Positions 9,120 through 21,229 of a stretch of DNA of 64,000 nt are shown here, one piece after another (positions within the stretch are counted from its first letter, which is position 1; each line of letters opens with the position of its first letter). Under the pieces are notes generated by a model, which saw only the letters and a list, made by a program, of their open reading frames with translations, searched no databases and was not told the DNA's origin. The DNA is from Cheiracanthium punctorium (Eukaryota; Arthropoda; Arachnida; Araneae; Cheiracanthiidae), in contig JAWZYV010013274.1 in NCBI GenBank assembly GCA_038373885.1, forward strand, positions 434,001 through 498,000, written 5' to 3'. The position numbers and the translations under genes were made by a program.

Positions 9120-9960
9120 ATGAATGATTTTATGCCAAATCTGGCAACAATTATGTTTATTTTTTCAGTTTTTTATTAATATCTTCTAAAATAATTCGAG
9201 TTTCAAAATTTAAGTCAGCTTAGCAGGTTCCTCGGAATTTTTCGAATCTGTGGGCACCTTAGTCTAAACTCAAATCCCCACGGTTTAGGAGGAGATAGGT
9301 CAACAAGCTTTGACAGTGCCAGCGGCAGCGGCCTTTACTTTTTTTAAAAATAGAGAGATAACCTACGCTTTTTCTTAAAAGTACCCATTCATTAAATTGC
9401 GCCAAGCCCTAGAATCATCTTCTGAAAATCGCATATCACCCATTTTATTTTTTGCCAAATTAAAAAGTTGCACATTTTAGTCTCGGAAAATTTCCAAATC
9501 CTATTTTTAATTTGAGTATAAAAGATTTCATTCCTGCTCTGATTTCACATGCACACGATATTTTAATTAAAAAACAGCCTTACAAATATTCTAAACAGAA
9601 AAAAAAAATGATTATTCTTTTATTTTTAATTCAAGAGTCTAAATCATTTAATAAAATCGCCAAACATGGCAACCTCGATGCTTATTTCTCACTTTTTCAC
9701 TGCAGGGGTTACAATTGCGGTATTGCGGAAAGCAAGAATCGGTGTTTTTGACGGTGCTTTTTATCAATATCTCCTAAACTAATTCGAATTTCGAAAAAAT
9801 CGCTTCGAGGTGTGTCGGGACCCGTGCTGGAGAATTTCCGTACAAAATTTGGTAGGTCTACGATCACCCGTCTGCGAGCTACGCGAGACACAGACAGACA
9901 AACTAACGGACAGTTTACTCATTGCTTTATTTATATAGATTATGCGATTAATTACATTAT
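9120..9960 (+). mobile_element. LINE-like 3' tail fragments (two partial copies)
   Basis: Two segments share TTATCAATATCTCCTAAACTAATTCGAATTTC-like sequence, near 9170-9215 and 9768-9800. The second continues into CCGTACAAAATTTGGTAGG, GTCTGCGAGCTACGCGAGA, then ACAGACAGACAAAC and TTATATAGATTATG (9820-9945). This order (an AATTTGGT-GTC sentence, an ACAGACAGACA run, an ATATAGAT end) is typical of the 3' non-coding tails of RTE-type LINEs in many invertebrates. No reverse-transcriptase frame is present here. The 9216-9650 part is unassigned. Confidence 0.4.
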
Positions 9961-10267
9961 ATTTTAAATGCATAATGCTATAAATTTTATCATTTCCCTT
10001 TATCCCCTTCCACCGGAATCGTGCGTTTTCCTTGTCTCCTGATAAGCGCGATATAACGAGGGGAAACCGATTTTCTTCCCATTGGACCCATCCCCTTCAC
10101 CCATCGACCTTCACCACACCCCTCAGCCCAGCGGTCGACATCCGGAAGACGGAAGACTAGACGGGGGGAAATTCTGAACCCCAATGTTTTGGATAGCGGT
10201 CGATGAACTCTTGCGTTCTCTCAAAATTGCTTGTGGAAAAACCGCTATATCTCTCTTATTATAAGAG
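9961..10267. other. Unassigned stretch before the second satellite copy
   Basis: A GC-richer block (9990-10180, C-rich CCCATCCCCTTCACCCATCG) with no recognised gene. It meets the satellite copy abruptly at about 10268. Confidence 0.4.
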
Positions 10268-10518
10268 TACAAACGAAAATATTTCGGTACATTCCGGTAC
10301 AAACGAAGTACAAACGAATGGCATAGCTCAAATTTGTAATTTGCGTTGTGGTCGGGCTGCCGTTTCCCCAGCCCGACCACAAAGGGGGCGCTGTATCTCG
10401 ATATCGGTATCGGTACAAACGAAAATATTTCGGTACATTCCGGTACAAACGAAGTACAAACGAATGGCATAGCTCGAGTTTGCATTTGCCAATGTGGTTG
10501 GGCTGGGGAAATGTAGGT
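10268..10518 (-). repeat. Second locus of the 146-bp repeat, 1.7 units, inverted
   Basis: Matches the 146-bp unit on the minus strand. The inner unit has the standard hairpin near 10351-10382. The outer unit carries the terminal variant TTTGCCAATGTGGTTGGGCTG and ends with GGGGAAATGTAGGT at 10518, exactly as the right arm does at 6349. The left edge is truncated inside a unit (TACAAACG at 10268). None of the other arm sequence is present, so the satellite-bearing terminus exists apart from the palindrome. Confidence 0.9.
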
Positions 10519-11050
10519 TATATTCGGCTATAATTTCAAAAATTTACAAAAATAAGTTTTGCTTTCCATTTCATGAAATATATTTAACTTATCTCAAACT
10601 TGATCTTGCTGACCTCAAGCTGAGTAACAGTTAATTAATATTCAAGCACAGTTATCTTTAGATTCCCCCCCCCTGAACATAAAAAAATATGTAAATACTA
10701 TTTATTTTGCTCTAGTAGGATTAATTTCGACAGCATAACGAATTAGTAAACTTGTAATAAATTGAAATTATTGAATATAGCGTCAAAATACATATTTCGA
10801 TCTCTAAAACTGAAATACATTTTACGTCATATCAAACACCTTTTTATTGTGTAAAATATATATGTACTGCACAGAAACGGTAACGCATGTCACTAGCAAT
10901 TATTGGGTAAAATATATTATTGGAAAAAAGATATTTTTTGTTATTACTGGATGACTGCTTTTTCTTTAACTCTTTCATAAATTAAAAAATGAATAAATGA
11001 AAAAAGTTCTTTTTTTAAGAATAAAAACAACTCATCTTTAAACTTAGGGA
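10519..11050. other. AT-rich stretch, nothing recognised
   Basis: No gene, TIR or tandem structure seen apart from a short C run near 10663. Confidence 0.5.
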
Positions 11051-11850
11051 AAAAGAAAAAAAAAGTTAAACGGAATGTTTCCGTGTCTTTTTCCCTGCAC
11101 ATCTTTTCTCTAGAGCAAAAATATTTTCCTTTTCCCCTTGACAGCCAAAATTGTTCAGCGAAAACGACTGTAACCTTGTACGAGAAGCTGTCTTCAACCC
11201 TTATTTATGAAAACGCCCCGACACGCGATATCGCCACCTTTAAGACCAAGCTGTTCCCATCTTCCCCTCCCCCAACTTTCCAAAAACGTCTCTTTTTGGC
11301 CCGTTGTCTTTCGGGTATATGTGCGCATAAACTCCTCGTGGTCGGGAGCGCTTTACGATCGGCAGCGGCCCCCTACCCCCTTCAGAGGAGAGAGAAGCTT
11401 CCCTGCCCCTCGAAAATCCTCCTGTGAGGATGCAAAAGATCTCTCAGACAAAAACGTGCGGGGGATCAGGATGGTCACTTCGGCGCAGCTGGGGCGAGCG
11501 TACAGAAATCTCGAAGGGAGTAAAAGCCACAGTTAAGGAATAGGGGGTGGGAGATGAGATCTCCTCGGCGTAGTACTGTAATACGCGATGGCGTTTTATT
11601 TTTTCTTCCCTCCTCTCTTGAAAAACCCCTTTTAGTGACAGCTTGCGTTCAGGGGCCAGGAAGGAAATTAAGTTTGGGAATGATTCCTTATAAGGGTGAT
11701 GGTGATTCCTGCGTTTAAGGGTGGGGGGAGGGGGCGAGAAGAGGAGTGGGAGTAGAATTTAGGGCGGGGTCGGAATCAAATGCGGTCGTAAAGACAACAA
11801 GAGGACGTTGTGATTTCGATTTCACTGATGGCATTTACTAGGACAACTAA
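11050..11850. other. GC-richer unique block
   Basis: Clearly richer in GC and CpG than its surroundings, with pyrimidine-rich (CATCTTCCCCTCCCCC) and later G-rich (GGTGGGGGGAGGGGGCGAG) tracts. Frames of 109 and 114 aa overlap here (11083-11427 and 11207-11536), but neither shows a recognisable domain and the composition alone can account for them. Candidate regulatory DNA, a non-coding exon or an old repeat; not resolvable from sequence. Confidence 0.4.
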
Positions 11851-12295
11851 ATAATTTCGGAAGGATTCTTTGTGGGTCAAGAATATTCACGGGTATTACG
11901 TGCTCAATTATGGCTATTTTAAATGTTTTCTAGAAAAATTATTTACTATCTACAGCATTTGTAAATTAAGGAGGGGTGAAAAAGCTAAATCCAAAATTTG
12001 AATCCAACTGAACAAGATAAAGAGATTTTAAACTGTACAATTATCAGAATTTCTTCTTTAACAAAGGAAAAATGTATGGCATGTTGCAGCATTTAATCTG
12101 GTATTGGATAATGCCTCTCCTTTGCAAGTAGCAGTATATCTCAAATATGTCAAAAGTAATAATCTAAATTCGTTAAAATAGCAAAGGCTTCCCGTATTAG
12201 ATGGCGAGGTCATATTTATAGATTTGATGATTTTATCAAACAAAAAATATAACTTTCTCAAGAATAGAGGGAACTCCCCCCCCCCCTACTAGAAG
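11851..12295. other. AT-rich stretch, nothing recognised
   Basis: No gene or repeat recognised; ends with a 13-C run near 12276. Confidence 0.45.
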
Positions 12296-12436
12296 GGTAC
12301 ATAGCGTAGAAAAAGACCTTAACTATTTGGGGTGAACCGATAGAAAGCTGTTGCGTCGGATAGGATCAGGCTGCGAAAGCTTGGAGAGGCAGTCTTGGCT
12401 TGGAACAGGCTGTATCACTTAAGAAGAAGAAGAAGA
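12296..12436 (+). mobile_element. Candidate LINE 3' end with AAG-repeat tail
   Basis: A GC-richer sentence (GATCAGGCTGCGAAAGCTTG, GGAGAGGCAGTCTTGGCTTG) runs into AAGAAGAAGAAG at 12421-12436 and then AT-rich DNA. In many invertebrate LINEs the last coding sentence is followed by a short simple-repeat tail like this. No intact frame or target duplication was found. Confidence 0.35.
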
Positions 12437-13790
12437 TGTATCATAATATATTAAAATGAAATGCAGGTCAAAACAAATGCGACTGAAAAATTTTACAAAG
12501 GCAAGTTTTTTCGTGCATCACACTGATTTTCCTCTTGATTTAGACGGCATACAACGCCGCTTTTCTTTTTAAGGATTTGATGTTTAATCCCGTTTACATA
12601 TGAAGATCCAAATAGCTTCCCGCTCTGTACTGGCTTTTGTTTTTTTCTCCCCTTCTTTGTGATTCCTTTTCCCGTTCCTTCTTTTATTATATAAATTTCC
12701 AATTCATTTTTAACGGTAGTATCAGTCAATATAGCTGACTTTCTTTTATTTTTCTTCCCACGTCGTATTTTCTTCGTAAGATAGCACATTTTCTACGAGA
12801 CAATTGTTGGAGTACGTGAACCATATGCTGTTGGAAAGCCTGCCCCGTCGCCTGTTGGAACTTTGGCAATACCTTAATAAGTAGCGATGTAAGTTATTTG
12901 CAACTTAGTTACTTTCGCGCTTTATTTGGTGTGCCCTGCGGCGTGTTTTTGCTTCTGTAATAACCTCTTGGCTTGAGCTCCTCATCATCATTCACGCCTT
13001 AGCAGTTGTCTAGTGAACCCGCGTTTTTGAGGGGTCTGCTCAGCCACCGGAGGACTTTATAATTTTGATGTTTAGGTGTTGATATGTTAAAATAAAATGT
13101 AATTGCCACTATACGAAGTCTTACTCTTTCATTACGGCCTGGGTTTCGCCTTCATAACCTCTACCTATGGATAATGTGTCCCAGTTTCCTTTTCTATGTC
13201 CCCTTTAGTAGGCATAACTAATCACTAACAAAAAATCTAACTGAGATCTAACTAAATAATCCAAGATAACAGACAAATGAATTGTGAATCGGTTGAACCT
13301 ACACATGCAACATACATAGGATAATCTCGACTATATAAAAAAATTGTTAATTTATATTGATATCAATCATTAATCACACACACATAAAGTATTGGCCAAA
13401 TCCAACATTTTAACAACTAGCATTTGATTGTATTTTACACCAGAAAATTTTTTAAAAAGAACAAAACGAAAGTTTCCATTTTATATTGTTTATATTGCTT
13501 GGAATTTCTAAATTTTCATAATTTTATTTATTTTAACGATAAATTGACACGAAAATTAAGACCGTTACGAATTCTATATGCACACGGAATCTACAATGCA
13601 TTATATTGTTTCTTCAAGAATAAATTAGTACGTACTGGTTATCTGTGAAAACCCTTATCCGTTCTGTCAAAATACCGTATGAGAATTTAGCATTTCAATC
13701 ATGCTAATGTTTTATTTGTTTTCTTCCGTTTATGATACAGCGGCTTTGTACTACACTAGGTAAACAGTGTTACTCTGTACCGAACTCAAA
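12437..13790. other. AT-rich stretch, nothing recognised
   Basis: A 98-aa minus-strand frame at 12493-12789 is lysine-rich with no known motif. A 74-aa frame lies at 13424-13648. Neither is supported. The section 12840-13210 is moderately GC-richer. Confidence 0.4.
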
Positions 13791-14470
13791 AAGCAACCAC
13801 ATATTCTTTGGTAGTCTAACGTCCCTCAACAACTAAACTAAATATTTCCCTTCCGCAATTACGATACGACCCCCAAGCAGAACAAGTCCAGAATTGCCGC
13901 ACCGAGTCGTATCTCTTAGCTAAGCACATCGTAAAGCGGTGGCTTTTCGATACAGCTGTGCCAAGTCCGCGCGTCCACCGATATTGGGATTCTGCCAGTA
14001 ATCGCGGCCCGGGCCATAACTTGGGGGGACTTAATCCATTCTCCAAATCTGGTCACTCGAGAGTCAATGGCGCTGAAGGTCTTTTTGTTTTAGCCGTTCA
14101 TACCGAAAGCGCGCACAGGCAAGAAGAGAAAGAAAGTGGATGCCAGGTTGCCTAGACACCCGCAGGGAAGAATTATTAGTTTACGTTCCCGTCTTCGTGA
14201 ATGGGCCTCTCTTAGGAACGGGTTACAGCCGTCGGAAGCAGATGGCGCTGCTAGATGTTGGAATTAATGTCCGGAACGACAAAAGAAGCCGGATAATCCG
14301 ACACGAAATTTTTGTATTTTGACAGCTCTGAGCTGTTGCTCTCGGAATGACGATTCAGGGCTGTCAAAATAGAAACTAAATGCGAGTGAAGAATTATTCT
14401 GTTTTAAAACAGAGCGAACGATGAGCTCGTGTTTTTCTGACGCTCGTTCTGTCAGGGGTTATTGCTTTCG
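13790..14470. other. CpG-rich unique block, candidate regulatory or exonic region
   Basis: The strongest CpG-rich stretch outside the transposons (CCGCGCGTCCACCGATATTG, ATCGCGGCCCGGGCC, CAGATGGCGCTGCTAGATG). Three short frames (60-76 aa) show no known domain. A 16-bp hairpin lies at 14315-14371. This is the most promoter-like composition in the window, but there is no convincing TATA, start codon context or downstream gene. Confidence 0.4.
14315..14371. other. 16-bp hairpin, microRNA-precursor-like size
   Basis: TATTTTGACAGCTCTG (14315-14330) pairs with CAGGGCTGTCAAAATA (14356-14371) with one T-G wobble and a 25-nt loop, about 57 nt in all. It lies in the CpG-rich block. It also contains the small palindrome CAGCTCTGAGCTG. 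I do not recognise a known microRNA seed. Confidence 0.5.
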
Positions 14471-14649
14471 AATGATAAAAATACGAATATGCATTTTCTG
14501 GATTATTCTCACCTGGCTGCTTAGGTAACTTTTACTCGTAATGTGTTTTTAATTGTATAAAAACACTTAACCATTGTTAGCTGTTATAAAGTTTCATGGT
14601 TAGATATAAAGTAAATTTTCCAATCAACGGGAGTTGTGCACAATTATTC

Positions 14650-14780
14650 ATCGGCCAGCGTTACACCTACATAAGAAGGAATGGACTTGGACAAGTTAAG
14701 ATCCATGCCCAACCCGATATTCAAACCCGGACCCAAGGCGTGATAGAATGAGTCTTAAGCCACTACACCACCTGTGCGCC
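14650..14780 (-). mobile_element. tRNA-derived SINE, family 2, copy 1
   Basis: On the minus strand, from about 14780 leftwards: GGCGCACAGG, then TGGTGTAGTGG (14760-14770), which fits the pol III A-box consensus throughout, then CACGCCTTGGGTC and GGGTTTGAATATCGGG, a B-box-like segment (about 14717-14732). Continues with AGGAATGGACTTGG-like sequence shared, in reverse complement, with the copy at 60165-60350. Confidence 0.65.
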
Positions 14781-14792
14781 AATAATCCATAC

Positions 14793-17700
14793 AATTTAGC
14801 TACACATATTTTGTGTATGGTAGTGGTCCTTAGTGTGCTTTTCACATCCCTATATCACTAACCATTTTACTATTGGAGAAGAAATTTTAAAAAAGGGGTG
14901 CGATTGCTACAAGGCAATTGTCTTAAATGTAACGTGTAGGTAATAATGAAATCGTGGTAGTAATAACAATGATAATAATATACAATTTTTGTCGTTGGAA
15001 AATATTAAATTATAAAAGTAAATCTATAAATATATCAAAGATCCCCAGGAATATGAGTATTTAATGATTAATATGAGTATTGGAATAAAAAGCCTGAAAG
15101 TTATTTTTGTATGCTAATGAGGTTCTGATTTCGATTTTAGGAAAAATGTAAAAGTAGCCTTGGCTTTGTCACGATGCTGATGAAACTGTCACTTTTTTTT
15201 CGAAATTGGATAAAATTTTACAGACTCAGCCAGATATCGAGCTATTGAGAAAATTTATTTTTAATAGTAGTAATATTGGACTGGAATATATGCAGCTTTA
15301 TAGCTTAAAATAAGAGTAATGTTTTAAATGTCCCCGTATTTCGTTGAATGAAGTACGTTAATTATTAGATGAGGTTGAGTTGTAACTTCTGTTCACATAT
15401 GACCTTAACATAGCATAATAGTTGAGGAACAGATAGTTTACCGATAAATAGCATGATCAAAATGTTTAAATCAGCACACTGGCGATATCGAAATGATCCT
15501 TAACTTGTGAGTAACCAAAATGAAATTTGCATTTTTTGCATGGGGGAGTTAGGGGGAGTAAGATTATAGAGTTGTAGTTAATACGTTACATATTTTCTAC
15601 GTGCATGTAAGATGTGTTTCGACTTAAAATCTCTTATAACTGAACACAAATATAATAATATTTCCATCATCTTTTCAGGTTTAGCAGTCACAGTATATGA
15701 CAAAATAGTTGTTTCAAATTAAAATTTGACTTTATATCTAAAACAATCTGACGGCATCCATTTACATATTTAAAATGTATTAGAAAAATTCAAGTACTGT
15801 TGCATTGTATACTGTATGTTTCGGGTTACGCCTTTTGTAAATCATATGCAACATATGCCTACTAAAAAACGCAACAGAAAAAATGGTATTATGGACTTTT
15901 TTGATTAAAAAAAAGCTCACGTTTTTCATGATACCGCGATTTTTATTTACACCAGTTTAAATTTCCAACAATAAAATTGGCTTTTCCAATACTTGAAAGG
16001 GTATAATATGGATATAAATTTTCTCTAAATTGTAAGTGAAATTAGTTAATGTCAAATCAAAAAGTGAAACATTTTTCTGATTTGTAAGCTTTTAAGTGTC
16101 CTTAGAAAATTCATATGCTTGGCATATATAATTATTAAGAATTTTTATCATTCAGGTTAATATAATTTGAATTATGTAAACATGTTAATTCTTTTTATCA
16201 TTGAACGCCGTTTCCCTGTAAACTCTTATGAATAAATGAAATTAATTGTTTTACTTCGGTCTCTTTGCATTATCATAAATGATCTATTTACTTTAGTTTA
16301 AAAATAAAATATATTTTTACAGTATCTTTTGGAAGAGGTATTTAACCTATCCTTCAATCCAAAGTAACATAAGAAATGAAGATACGGTAAATTGCCGCAT
16401 TTGAAAAGTCCTCCCTTAAATCGGGTAACAAAACTCAAGCTACCCCCGAAGGTACTTCATATAACGATCCATTTAATTAATAGCCCCAAAAATGAAGACA
16501 AACCACTATGCAATCAGCTGCGCTCCCCACCGCCAAGTCGCTGAACCTCCCACATTCCTAAAAGAATTATTCTATCGAATTAAGTCCATGATATTGTTGA
16601 GGGGAAGAGAAAAAGGGGAGAGCTGTTAGATAAATTCTTTCAGCGTCTAATTTTATTGTATTCCCTGTATATTGGATTAGTGCGTCCACTCAATGTACAA
16701 AATGGAACGATTTCGGAAATATTATGATATTTCCCGTTTAGAAAAGTTGTATTTTTTAGTTTAAGTAATGGAATGGATATGGCATACAATGCATAGATAT
16801 AATTCTGAATTTCAGCAACCTACAGATGTGATTTAATAACTGGAAGTGCATGAGCATTATTTTAAATTTTAACTTTCAAAAATATAGAAATAGATTTAAG
16901 AATAATTTTAAGAAATATCTTACACAAAAGGAAAACTTCAAGGAATACTTTTAGATGTACAAAACTGTAGTTACATTTTAATATTCTTATTTGAGTATAT
17001 TCTGAAAGCACTTTATTTTTGAATTGTCTACTTTCAGGATATATAGACAGATAGATAGATTATAAATTATTTTTTATTGATTTATTAAGAATTTTCTGCA
17101 TGAAATGAAGAACAATGTGTCACATGATTTTTGCACAAAATAAAAGAAGATAATGTGCTAGGTGACTTAGAGAAAAGTAAAAATATTTTTTAACATATCT
17201 ACTGCGAAATAAATTTTGATGATAAAATTATACCTTGAACGAATCTCCGTTGAAAACATTCTTAAATAAAAATTCGCGTTGAAAAATTTGTTAAATTGCT
17301 ACCAAAATATAAAAATATTTTAGCTTGCAAATATGCATAAATCGTATTAGCTACCTTTTGTAAACGTGGATAGCTCAGCTCACCATCAGATAATCTGATT
17401 TTTTTCATGTCTCTGGCATATTTTGTTTTTAATTAATATTCGTATTTAAGATGAATTATTTTGTATCTAACCATGCTTTTATCTTTTGCACACAAACATT
17501 ACGGTATATTTGCATGTAAAAAGCAACACAAAATCCTGATATAATGCTGTATATAGTGCTTGTAAGCAGTTCCTGCTTATGAACAGTTAAAAAAATACTT
17601 TTTGCCTCTCATTCGATTATCTTCGTGACCAAATTTTTTCTATCTCTAAACTTCAAGGTATTGTTTTTTGTTTGTTTGTTTGCCATTAGTATTTTTGTTT

Positions 17701-17990
17701 GTTATTTCAATTTCGACTTCACGAAATATTGGACAGTTTCTAAGCTTCAGAATAATTTTACTATGAATAACTACGTATTAAGTAAAAATTACTTACATAA
17801 AAATTCAAAGTTGATTGTCAAAAATATTAGCACAGCTCTTCTTTATGCTTATATGCTAAAACTGAAGAGGCAGTAAACTTCGAGTTGCGAAACTTTACCC
17901 AATTACTAAACATAATGTTATCTGAACGAAGAGAAAATATTATTTTACGAACATTAAATTCAAAAAAAGGGACAAAAGCTGGGGACGTTC
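14793..17990. other. AT-rich gene-free stretch
   Basis: No gene or clear repeat. A slightly GC-richer patch lies at 16430-16560 (CAGCTGCGCTCCCCACCGCC). One frame of 83 aa at 17625-17876 is hydrophobic, but it sits in T-rich DNA and is probably chance. Confidence 0.45.
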
Positions 17991-18400
17991 TCGAATCAAC
18001 TTCTTTGACACTTGTGTTTAACCTGAAGAGAGAAAAAGCACGTCTCCTTAAAGCCATTTCCAAATTGAATTAGCCGCTATGTCGTTAGAGAAGAGGGGTA
18101 ATCTGTTAGGGGCCACCCCCCACCCTCTCCAAATTGCTGTCCGGCAATGAGCACATTTTACCGCAGTGTTATTCTATTGAAGTTCTCAGGGCGTTTTTGT
18201 GAGATGAGTTGTGTTTTCTCTCCCCTGCTCGATATTCCAGCTAACTTGCAACCACCCACTTCCCCCTTCGCCTGTAGAAAAAGAGAATGAAACAGCATAA
18301 CGTAATCAAGTTTGCTTCTGGGGCGTTCACTGCTTCGATTTGGACCCCGGTTTGCTTAATGTTTATCGAAGGAAAAACTGCGCAGTTCTAATCTCATGAT
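17991..18400. other. GC-richer unique block
   Basis: C-rich GGGGCCACCCCCCACCCTC and CACCCACTTCCCCCTTCGCC tracts stand out from the AT-rich flanks. No gene recognised. Composition resembles the blocks at 11.05 and 49.4 kb. Confidence 0.35.
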
Positions 18401-18822
18401 TCGATCTGCTTGTTTTCTTCGAATGGACGAGAATCCTTTTGATTCTAACACATTTAATGAATATTCACCGAGGAGCAATGAAGAGGGAGAGATAAAAAAA
18501 ATTATATCGTATATGAGCTCATCTGAGCAGTGTGTACTAATCGAAATATATCACGATACGTTTCAAGTGATAATGAAGATATGATATCGATCCACAGTTC
18601 CTCGTAAAAAGCCCAAGAACAAAATGCAGGCAAATGATATGTAAGTTAAATACATTTAATCTAACTCTGGACTACATTCTTTCAAAAGACGTAATGGATC
18701 TTCCATCGGAAGACTGAATTTTATCTAATCAATTAAGACTGCTTTAATAAAAGATTGTATTATGCATACAGCTTTTATACAATATTACATTTATGAAAAT
18801 GGTTAGTAAAATTTGCTAAATT
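18401..18822. other. AT-rich stretch, nothing recognised
   Basis: A 62-aa frame at 18396-18584 has no recognisable features. Confidence 0.4.
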
Positions 18823-19075
18823 GTTACATTTTATTTTATTTTATTCATTTATGTATTTTATTTTATTATTTGATTTGATTTGATTCATTTATTTTTATCT
18901 TATTTTTATTTTTATTTTATTTTATTAGTTTAGTTTAGCTTATTATTTTTATTTTATTTAATTATGTATTTTATTCTAATATGTGATTTGATTTGGTTTG
19001 GTTTGGTTTGATTTATTTTATTTTATTACAGTTTATTTTATTTGTCTTATTTTATTTTATTTTATTTGCGTGTAA
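18823..19075. repeat. TTTTA-type low-complexity tract
   Basis: About 250 bp of imperfect TTTTA/TTTAT/TTTGA pentamers with TTTGG interruptions near 18990. Confidence 0.9.
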
Positions 19076-19847
19076 GCTACCAAGTAAAGCAGTACAATTT
19101 TAACGAGGGCTTTATCATAAGGGGCGGATGACCTGTATAAAACTCGTTAACAACAAACCGTTGCATGCCTCGGCTTATAAAAAATAATCCATTTATCCAC
19201 TTAATACATATCATAATTGAAATTCATATCATAATATTTAGAATGCAGCAATACGCTGTTAACTTAAACTTTTCGAACAACAAAACATAATCAGTTTTTA
19301 AACGCGTTTCAAATATCACGTAAAAACAAGTCTCGTTGGTAATTCACGTTCCGTTGATAAATCATGGAGTCTATATAATATTCGTTACAGTGATTCGTTA
19401 CATTCACAGATCGTTGATAATTTAAGGAGCCATTTGTAATATTCGTTACGCATCGCAATTTTCTTCTGGCTAAAATTTATTTGAAATCAGTAAATGGAAA
19501 TAGCAATAATTAAAAGAATAGATATTAACAAATAAACACATTTCTCTATGTTAAAAAACTATTGAATGCTTATTTTTCATTGACTTCCTTAGTCAATCAG
19601 ACAGACTTTACCTGTTCACCCAGTTAGTTTCACGTTTAATTACATGTACCTTATTATTTCTTATTTCATAATTTTATTGGTTTATCTTATTTCAATACAA
19701 ATGAAAATTGCAGTTAAAACCTCATGTATCTATTAAAAATATGCTATGTTTTCCAAACGCTCAGAGTGTAAAACCATATTTTTTTTTTCCCTTGAGGGGA
19801 GGGAGAGTTTTTAAAGCAGCTGAGTTTTCAATATTTCGTCACAAAAG
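19076..19847. other. AT-rich stretch, nothing recognised
   Basis: Imperfect direct repeats around 19330-19450 (ACGTTCCGTTGATAAATCATG, then TTCGTTACAGTGATTCGTTAC and a CGTTGATAATTTAAGGAG variant) suggest a local duplication of about 60 bp. No gene. Confidence 0.4.
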
Positions 19848-20343
19848 TGTAATGTTGCTTTCCTGTCTTACGTGGCTTATTGTGGAGGAATGAGTTTTAC
19901 AGGCATTCTTTCGTTCTTGAAAACCTATGTCCTTCTAAACTTGGCGACCGTTGAGGACTTAGCTACATAAATGAAGTTCATCGGAAGTGCTGAAATTTTC
20001 TGTCTATCTCAGTCAGGAACGGATCTGTGATGCATCTACCGGAAATTTCTACTTGGCGACATATCCGGCCAGAAAAGTATAAAAAAAAAGAGATTAAGAG
20101 CTCACTGGTCAGATCAGTTGAGTGAGTTGATTTGAAAGTGCTTGCAGCTTTTTAGAAGACTTGCGCTTTGCTGTTATTATTCAAGATTTACTGATTGTTT
20201 GTTTTGTTACTATGTGCAAGTTCTGTACATTTTTGGGGTACCGGTTGTACGATTTTTGGAATAATCGTTGAATGAAGTTTTCTTTTCTAATAAACCCGCA
20301 TTTTAGTCTATTTAGCGAGGCCCACTCAGCGTAATTTGTTACA
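19848..20343 (+). mobile_element. Possible solo LTR or transcript 3' region
   Basis: A moderately GC-richer segment holds, in transcript order, a TATA-like GTATAAAA at 20078, a CTCACTGGTCAGATCAGTTG start-like region, and an AATAAA signal at 20289-20294 followed by GCGAGGCCCACTCAGCG. It begins TGT and ends TTGTTACA, compatible with the TG...CA of retroviral-type LTRs. No matching target duplication, primer-binding site or second LTR was found, so this is only a candidate. Confidence 0.25.
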
Positions 20344-21229
20344 ATATACCTAATACAACGAACATTTTTTTAACAGTTAATTTTTTTTCTTTACTTAACA
20401 GATAGTGTCAATAAATCTTCACGTTTTGACCAAGAATTAGCTTGCCTGGGAAAGGAATTTTTCGAGGAAAACTCATTGAATTTCTATTTAGACATAGAAG
20501 AAAACTAGATGACACATATTTTGAAATGTTCAGGACAATACTTTTCACATACCTTAAAATATTACTTTTTGAAGATGAAATCTTAAATATTTGAAATTTT
20601 TTGGGGTAAAAAAAAATATATGATTTAAGAAAAACTATGTACATCATTCAATGTTATATGCACCCAAAGTAAACTGTCTACATGGCTGCTGCATAGCTAT
20701 GAGTGTAACTGCATTTTTTAAAAATATAAACCCTCAATATATTTAAATATTTATTTATATTAAAATAAAATGTAAATATAATAAGTATTGCTGTAATTTG
20801 ATATTATTAAGATGCTAGCATTTGAATAAAATTAGAACCTACATGTAAAAATCATGTAACTTAACCATTATTATTACTAGATAGAATACAATTAATGGTA
20901 TAGAGGTTTTTTATAATGTACAATTCACCTTCATCAGCGGTAAAGAAGAGGTAGAATAGAACTTTTAAATTTTGAGGGCATATCCGGATTTAGATTTTAC
21001 TTATAAATGTCTTAATCGAGCAAAATGTGTGTTTTTCCTACACCGGAAATTAATTATGTCAATGTTTAACAACATGAGTAAATAAGAATTTCATTCATTT
21101 TAATATCAGTATCTTAAACAAATACAATGCACAGACGCGTTAACATTAAAGATGTCACTTTAATTTGGCAGCAATATTATGACAGTTAAACTTGGGCATA
21201 AAAAATCTTTGGGAGTTTTCATAGAAATG
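20344..21229. other. AT-rich stretch, nothing recognised
   Basis: Short frames only, no repeat boundaries noticed. Confidence 0.45.

Noticed and set aside
11083..11536. Two overlapping 109-114 aa frames
   Set aside because: Both frames open because of a C-rich, stop-poor composition; no motif supports either.
14717..14780. Functional tRNA gene
   Set aside because: The A box fits but the B box is degraded (TTTGAATAT), cloverleaf arms do not form, and the sequence is shared as a SINE with 60165-60350.
18823..19075. Scaffold attachment or origin-like AT tract
   Set aside because: Only low-complexity TTTTA repeats are visible; nothing specific supports such a role.
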